A stretch of 64,000 bases of DNA from CAWKPF01 sp963851415 (lineage in GTDB: Bacteria; Acidobacteriota; Thermoanaerobaculia; Multivoradales; Multivoraceae), in contig CAWKPF010000003.1 of the NCBI GenBank assembly GCA_963851415.1, positions 1,116,001-1,180,000 on the forward strand, given 5' to 3'. Positions 60,109-64,000 of this stretch are shown here, one piece after another; within the stretch, counting starts at the first letter, position 1, and the number at the start of each line of letters is the position of its first letter. The notes beneath the pieces are model-generated. The model was given only the letters and a program-made list of their open reading frames with translations, was not told where the DNA came from and did no database searches. The position numbers and the translations under genes were made by a program.

Positions 60109-61338
60109 CTAGTGCTTTCCAGTGGGAATGTCTTTGAAGGCAACGTCTCGATCGACCCGCATTTCGCCCGGCAGACCGAGAACCCGCTCCGAGATGATGT
60201 TGCGCAGAATCTCGTCCGTGCCGCCGGCAATGCGCAGCCCGGGACTGTAGAGGAACCCTGCCTGGTAGACCGCGTCGGCTACTGTCGAATCGGGATCGAG
60301 GATCACCCCTCCCATGTCGAGGAGATCGGTCCCGTAGGACCCGATGTTCTGCAGTTTGTTGGCGCTGACCACCTTGGTGATCGAGGCCTCTGGCCCTGGA
60401 GCCTGTCCCTTGGACAGCGCGGTCAGGGTGCGAGAGCGGATGTGGCGCAGCCCTTCGGCTTCGACGTACCAGTCGGCGATGCGCTCGCGCACCGCGCTGT
60501 CTTGCAGTGCCGGGCCGTCGCCGGTCTCGAGTCGGCTGGCCAGCTCGAACAGGTCGTTGGCATCCGGAGGCGGGGCTCCGCCCACGGCCAGACGCTCGTT
60601 CATCAACGTGGTGATCGAGACCTGCCAGCCGTCGCCGATCCCGCCGAGGCGCTGGCTATCGGGAATGCGCACGTTGGTGAAGTAGACCTCGTTGAAGTCC
60701 GAGGCGCCCGAGATCTGCTTGATCGGGCGGATCTCGATCCCCGGCGATTTCATGTCGACGAAGAAGAAGGTGAGTCCCTTGTGCTTTTGCATCTCCGGAT
60801 CGTGGCGGGTGACCAGGATGCCCCAATCCGAGTAGTGGGCGCCCGAGGTCCACACCTTCTGGCCGTTGATCACCCATTCGTCGCCGTCCTGCTCGGCACG
60901 CATGCGCAGCCCAGCGAGGTCGGAGCCGGCGCCGGGCTCGGAGAACAGCTGGCACCACACCTCTTCGCCGCGCACCATCGGAGGCACGTGTCGCTTCTTC
61001 TGCTCTTCGGTGGCATAGGCCATCATCACCGGAGCGCACATGCCGAGGCCGATGGAGAAGAACCCGGACGGTACGTCGTAGTTGGCCTCTTCCTGCTCGT
61101 AGATGATGCTGTCGAAGATCGGTCGACCCTGGCCGCCGTACTCTTCGGGAAAGCTCATGCAGGCGTATCCGGCGTCGGCCTTCTTCACCTGCCAGGCCTT
61201 TGCGATTTCGAGACCTCGCTCGGAGTCGATCCGGCGGTTGAGACTCCGCTTGCCTTCTTTGGGCTTGGCGTTCTTGTCGAGCCAGTTGCGCACCTCGGCG
61301 CGGAACAGGGCTTGCTCGGGGGTGTCGTTGAAGTCCAT
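60109..61338 (-). CDS. Acyl-CoA dehydrogenase
   Basis: A 409-residue FAD acyl-CoA dehydrogenase of the ACAD10/11-like or FadE-like type. 'YACMSFPEEYGGQGRPIFD' near residue 60, 'WCQLFSEPGAGSDLAGLRM' near 130 (FAD/substrate), 'WVINGQKVWTSGAHYSDWGIL' near 155, and 'GTDEILRNIISERVLGLPG' at the end, where the catalytic Glu region of medium-chain types is 'TDEI'. It starts 24 bases after the other dehydrogenase. The two are probably paired, as with other bacterial heterodimeric dehydrogenases. A 142-base gap with no gene follows before the thiolase. Confidence 0.94.
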   Translation of the reverse strand: MDFNDTPEQALFRAEVRNWLDKNAKPKEGKRSLNRRIDSERGLEIAKAWQVKKADAGYACMSFPEEYGGQGRPIFDSIIYEQEEANYDVPSGFFSIGLGMCAPVMMAYATEEQKKRHVPPMVRGEEVWCQLFSEPGAGSDLAGLRMRAEQDGDEWVINGQKVWTSGAHYSDWGILVTRHDPEMQKHKGLTFFFVDMKSPGIEIRPIKQISGASDFNEVYFTNVRIPDSQRLGGIGDGWQVSITTLMNERLAVGGAPPPDANDLFELASRLETGDGPALQDSAVRERIADWYVEAEGLRHIRSRTLTALSKGQAPGPEASITKVVSANKLQNIGSYGTDLLDMGGVILDPDSTVADAVYQAGFLYSPGLRIAGGTDEILRNIISERVLGLPGEMRVDRDVAFKDIPTGKH

Positions 61339-61362
61339 GGCGTTGGTTTCCTCTCTGGCTGG

Positions 61363-62505
61363 TCAGCTCGCGAGCGCGGCCTTTTCGCTGGCCTGGTTGG
61401 CCTTCTGGGCTTCGATTGCCGTGATCAGCCGGTCCTTCCACACCCGGGCGCTGCCGATGTTGAGGGAGAGGAGCTTGGCGCGACGGTAGAAGAGATGACA
61501 GTCGGACTCCCAGGTGAAGCCGATGCCGCCGTGGGTCTGGATGTTCTCCTTGCTGGCGTAGAAGTACGCATCGATCGCCGCGACCCGCGCCGCGGCGGCG
61601 GCCACCGGCAGCTCTGGTGCGTCCGTCGAGAGGGCCCACGCGCCGTAGTAGGCGTTGGCGCGCGCCAGTTCGTTCTTGATGTACATGTCGGCGAGCTTGT
61701 GCTTGATCGCCTGGAACGATCCGATCGGGCGCCCGAAGGCATAGCGTCCCTTGGCGTAGTCCACCGCCATTGCCAGGCAGGCCTCGCTGCCGCCGACCTG
61801 CTCCATGGCGAAGAGCACGGCCGCGCGATCGAACACTCGGTCCTTGATCGCCCAGCCGTCTCCATCTCCCCCGAGCTGCTGAGCCTCGGCGCCATCGAAG
61901 GTGAGCGAGGCGTGTTTGCGAGTCGGATCGAGAACGTCGACCCGCTCCCGAGTCACGCCCGCCCCCGAGAGGTCGACCAGGGCGAGACAGGGCCCCCCCT
62001 TGCCGTTGGCAACCACCACCGCGAAGTCGGCGCTCTCGCCATCGGGAACCGGGGTCTTCGTGCCGCTCAGCTTGCCGCCCTCGAAGATCGTGGCGAGTCG
62101 CGAGGCAGCAGGCGCGCCGGCGCCTTCGGAAAGGGCGAAGGTGCCGATGATCGCACCGCTCGCCAGCTTGGGCAGGTACTCCTTCTTCTGCTCCTCGGAG
62201 CCGGCGGCGAGGAGGGCCTCGGTGGCGAGATAGACGGACGAGGAGAAGGGAACCGGGGCGACGGCTCGGCCGAGCTCCTCGGCCACGACGCACAGCTCGA
62301 GGTAGCCGAAGCCCAGACCTCCGTACTCCTCCGGGATCGCGATGCCGGTCGACTCCATGTCGGCCAGGGCCTTCCAGGTGGCCTCGTCGTACGCCTCGTC
62401 GCCTTCGAGAATGCGCCGGGGCACGTCGGGGTCGCAGACCTGCTTGAGCATCTCGCGGGTCTGTTGCTTCAAGGCCTTCTGCGCATCGGAGAAATCGAAA
62501 TTCAT
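61363..62505 (-). CDS. Acyl-CoA dehydrogenase, second subunit-like
   Basis: A 380-residue member of the acyl-CoA dehydrogenase family. 'AIPEEYGGLGFGYLELCVVAEELG' near residue 70, 'AIIGTFALSEGAGAP' near 130, 'AVLFAMEQVGGSEACLAMAVDYA' near 240 and 'IQTHGGIGFTWESDCHLFYRRAK' near 335. The 'G-G-x-G-x-T-W-E' end lacks the usual catalytic Glu-Ile context of active subunits, so it may be the non-catalytic partner of the next gene, as described for heterodimeric dehydrogenases in other bacteria. The pairing is inference. ATG 62505 has GGAGA upstream. Confidence 0.9.
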   Translation of the reverse strand: MNFDFSDAQKALKQQTREMLKQVCDPDVPRRILEGDEAYDEATWKALADMESTGIAIPEEYGGLGFGYLELCVVAEELGRAVAPVPFSSSVYLATEALLAAGSEEQKKEYLPKLASGAIIGTFALSEGAGAPAASRLATIFEGGKLSGTKTPVPDGESADFAVVVANGKGGPCLALVDLSGAGVTRERVDVLDPTRKHASLTFDGAEAQQLGGDGDGWAIKDRVFDRAAVLFAMEQVGGSEACLAMAVDYAKGRYAFGRPIGSFQAIKHKLADMYIKNELARANAYYGAWALSTDAPELPVAAAAARVAAIDAYFYASKENIQTHGGIGFTWESDCHLFYRRAKLLSLNIGSARVWKDRLITAIEAQKANQASEKAALAS

Positions 62506-62809
62506 GACTCTCGTCTCCTCACCGGCCCGTCGTCGGGCCATCGGGGAATAGGCTTCCGGGCTCCGCTGCCGGCCGAACCGCAGACCGCGCGATGGGAATC
62601 GGCGCTACGGTCGACGCGAGGATTGGCCGCGGACCTCCGGGCTTCGGCAATTCGGATCGAGCCCTGAAGGGCGCCAAATCAGTAGGTTTGCACCACTGTT
62701 CGGTAGTCCAGAGTATCGCCGACCGACCGGTAGGTCAATATGGATCCCTGCCGCGAGTCCGCGGGCGAATCGCTCCGATCGCCACAGGCCGAGCGCGCTG
62801 CGTCGTCGA
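62506..62809. other. Intergenic region upstream of the beta-oxidation genes
   Basis: A 304-base gap between the acyl-CoA oxidase-like gene and the first acyl-CoA dehydrogenase, both on the minus strand. It contains the promoter/operator described separately at 62710-62738. No gene or RNA is recognised in the rest. Confidence 0.5.
62710..62738 (-). promoter_or_regulatory. Promoter with overlapping TetR/FadR-like palindrome
   Basis: On the minus strand TTGACC (62738-62733, 5 of 6 to -35) and TACTCT (62715-62710) are 17 bases apart. The spacer and -35 overlap GACCGACCGGTAGGTC (62721-62736), a palindrome with one mismatched pair, like operators of TetR-family repressors of acyl-CoA genes. It should control the dehydrogenase genes starting at 62505, 205 bases downstream; the distance is a weakness. 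Confidence 0.45.
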
Positions 62810-64000
62810 TCAGTTCTCACGTCTCACGGCGATGGGCGCGTCGAGGAGCGGGTCGGGAATCCCGAAGGCGTCGGCCAAAGGGACCGCTTCGGCTCGCAGC
62901 TCGGCACACATGAGATCGACCTGGTCACGAATCGCCTCTGCCTTGCCGTCGGCGAAGTAGCCGTGCTCGAGGTACCAGCCCCGCTGGCGCTCCAGGTGGT
63001 CGAGGGCGTAGAGACTGCGCAGCGCCGTCAGGGGGGCCCGCAGCGCTTCGTCGTCGCTGGTCTCGACGGCGAGGATGAAGGACTCGAGAACGACCCGATC
63101 GACATGGGCGCGGGCCGCCGTCACCATGTGGGTCTGACATTCGAGCAGGGCCTCGTTCGAAGGGATCCCCTCGGCGAGGCGGGTACGGAGACGCTGCGCG
63201 AGTGTGCCCAGGAGGCGCTCGGCTCGGTAGGCGAAGGCGGCCCGTTGGAAGTCGGGGTCGCGCAGATGGTCGCGATCGATGCGTCGGACGACCCCCGGAT
63301 TGCGCTCGGACAGCTCGGTCAGGGCGCGTCGCCCCAGGTGGCGAAGCAGCGTGGTGATGCGAGGATCGTTGAACTGTGCACGATAGTTCGCGAGCAGGCC
63401 CTTGGCCACCAGTTGCAGCAAGACCACGTTGTCTCCCTCGAAGGTCGCGAAGACGTCGGTGTCGGCCTTGAGATCGGCAAAGCGATTCTCCGCCAGATAG
63501 CCGACGCCCCCGCAGCACTCGCGGCAGGCCTGCAGGGTGTCGATGGTGTTCCACGAGCTCGCCGCCTTGAGACCCGCCGCCAGCAGCTCGACGTCGCGTC
63601 GATCCTGCTCTGTGCTCTGGTCGGAACCGAGCTCGAGGTAGCGGCGCTGCAGCTCTGCGATGGCGAAGTGCAGTGCGTATGCCCGGGCGAGGCGGGGCAG
63701 GAGCCGACGTTGGTGAATCGGATAGTCGAGCAGCAGCGTCTCGGGCTCTCCCGGGGGGCCGAACTGGCGCCGCCGGTCGCCGTAGCGCAGGGCGATCACG
63801 AGACCGCTCTTGGCGGCCGAGAGGGCACCCGCGGCGACGCTCACCCGGCCGCCCACCAGCGTGCCGAGCATGGTGAAGAAGCGCTTGCCCTCGCTGGCGA
63901 TCGGGCTACGGTATTCGCCTTCGGAAGTCACCTCGGCAAAGCGGCCGAGCAGGTGATCCCGAGGCACCCGCACGTGGTCGAACCAGAGGCGACCGTTGTC
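62810..64000 (-). CDS. Acyl-CoA oxidase/dehydrogenase-like protein, 5' end outside window
   Basis: At least 396 residues; the frame continues past the right edge, so the N-terminus is missing. The visible part has 'RLWFDHVRVPRDHLLG', 'GGRVSVAAGALSAAKSGLVIALRYG', 'QACRECCGGVGYLAENRFADLK' and 'DVFATFEGDNVVLLQLVAKGLL'. The last, with the F-E-G-D-N motif, is the signature of peroxisomal-type acyl-CoA oxidases, where it carries the catalytic Glu. In bacteria some of these are oxidases and others dehydrogenases. It lies beside the beta-oxidation genes and should do the first oxidation of fatty acyl-CoA. Confidence 0.9.
   Translation of the reverse strand, partial: DNGRLWFDHVRVPRDHLLGRFAEVTSEGEYRSPIASEGKRFFTMLGTLVGGRVSVAAGALSAAKSGLVIALRYGDRRRQFGPPGEPETLLLDYPIHQRRLLPRLARAYALHFAIAELQRRYLELGSDQSTEQDRRDVELLAAGLKAASSWNTIDTLQACRECCGGVGYLAENRFADLKADTDVFATFEGDNVVLLQLVAKGLLANYRAQFNDPRITTLLRHLGRRALTELSERNPGVVRRIDRDHLRDPDFQRAAFAYRAERLLGTLAQRLRTRLAEGIPSNEALLECQTHMVTAARAHVDRVVLESFILAVETSDDEALRAPLTALRSLYALDHLERQRGWYLEHGYFADGKAEAIRDQVDLMCAELRAEAVPLADAFGIPDPLLDAPIAVRREN

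Noticed and set aside
60031..62667. 878-codon plus-strand open frame opposite the two acyl-CoA dehydrogenases
   Set aside because: Both dehydrogenases are complete with family motifs; the plus frame spans both genes and their gap and shows no domain.
1..64000. Mobile elements, CRISPR array, tRNA or rRNA genes
   Set aside because: No transposase, integrase, direct-repeat array or tRNA-like cloverleaf was seen; gaps between genes are mostly short.

Overview
This is a gene-dense, high-GC bacterial chromosome segment. It holds 47 protein-coding genes, two of them cut by the window edges. I found no rRNA, tRNA, CRISPR array, insertion sequence or prophage. Several signatures point to Acidobacteriota, perhaps a Thermoanaerobaculia-like lineage. 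These are a duplicated FtsX-type permease of the ADOP kind paired with a PadR regulator, a secreted protein carrying two copies of a C-terminal domain starting around 'CLNDGRF', and a secreted carboxypeptidase ending in an 'FSDDFESGD' tail. This assignment is inference from gene content. The gene set (acyl-CoA oxidation, secreted peptidases, lipoprotein hydrolases, sugar and methyl-compound catabolism) suits a heterotroph that feeds on proteins, fats and sugars.

Layout. 1-2561 (+): the end of a tricorn-type protease. 2590-11948 (-): a sugar operon (Gfo/Idh oxidoreductase, a beta-lactamase/VanX fusion, a frameshifted sugar isomerase/epimerase, xylose isomerase, xylulokinase) followed by a DUF3465 protein and a group II amino-acid decarboxylase. 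12365-15984 (+): a small metalloprotease, an M14 carboxypeptidase and a Tat-exported isomerase/epimerase. 16015-16563 (-): an orphan prepilin-like protein. 16805-19568 (+): a DUF1444-like protein, a CGFS glutaredoxin fused to an IscA-like domain, BolA and a ROK kinase. 19573-30964 (-): a large set with two VWA membrane proteins, DUF58, MoxR ATPase, a DUF4175-like membrane protein, a YncE-like propeller and an LVIVD-repeat protein. 31095-33709 (+): an AlaX-like tRNA editing protein and a lipoprotein hydrolase. 33740-36281 (-): a GT-C-like membrane protein and a secreted repeat protein. 36490-36918 (+): a CBS protein. 37000-46745 (-): mixed metabolic, transport and ADOP/PadR genes. 46828-52712 (-): a corrinoid methyltransfer operon. 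52807-56460 (+): a large propeller/cytochrome c protein. 56495-64000 (-): a beta-oxidation cluster.

The most interesting module is the corrinoid operon. An MttB-family methyltransferase, a small corrinoid protein, a RACo-type ATP-dependent activator, a free-standing methionine-synthase activation domain and a homocysteine methyltransferase are packed together with coupled starts, plus an unknown 110-residue protein. No folate-binding domain is present. I read this as a methionine synthase in pieces that may be fed by a methylated amine instead of methyl-folate.

Two genes appear to carry single frameshifts, one in a six-base homopolymer. These could be assembly errors or real inactivation. 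Most convergent gene pairs have a short hairpin between them.
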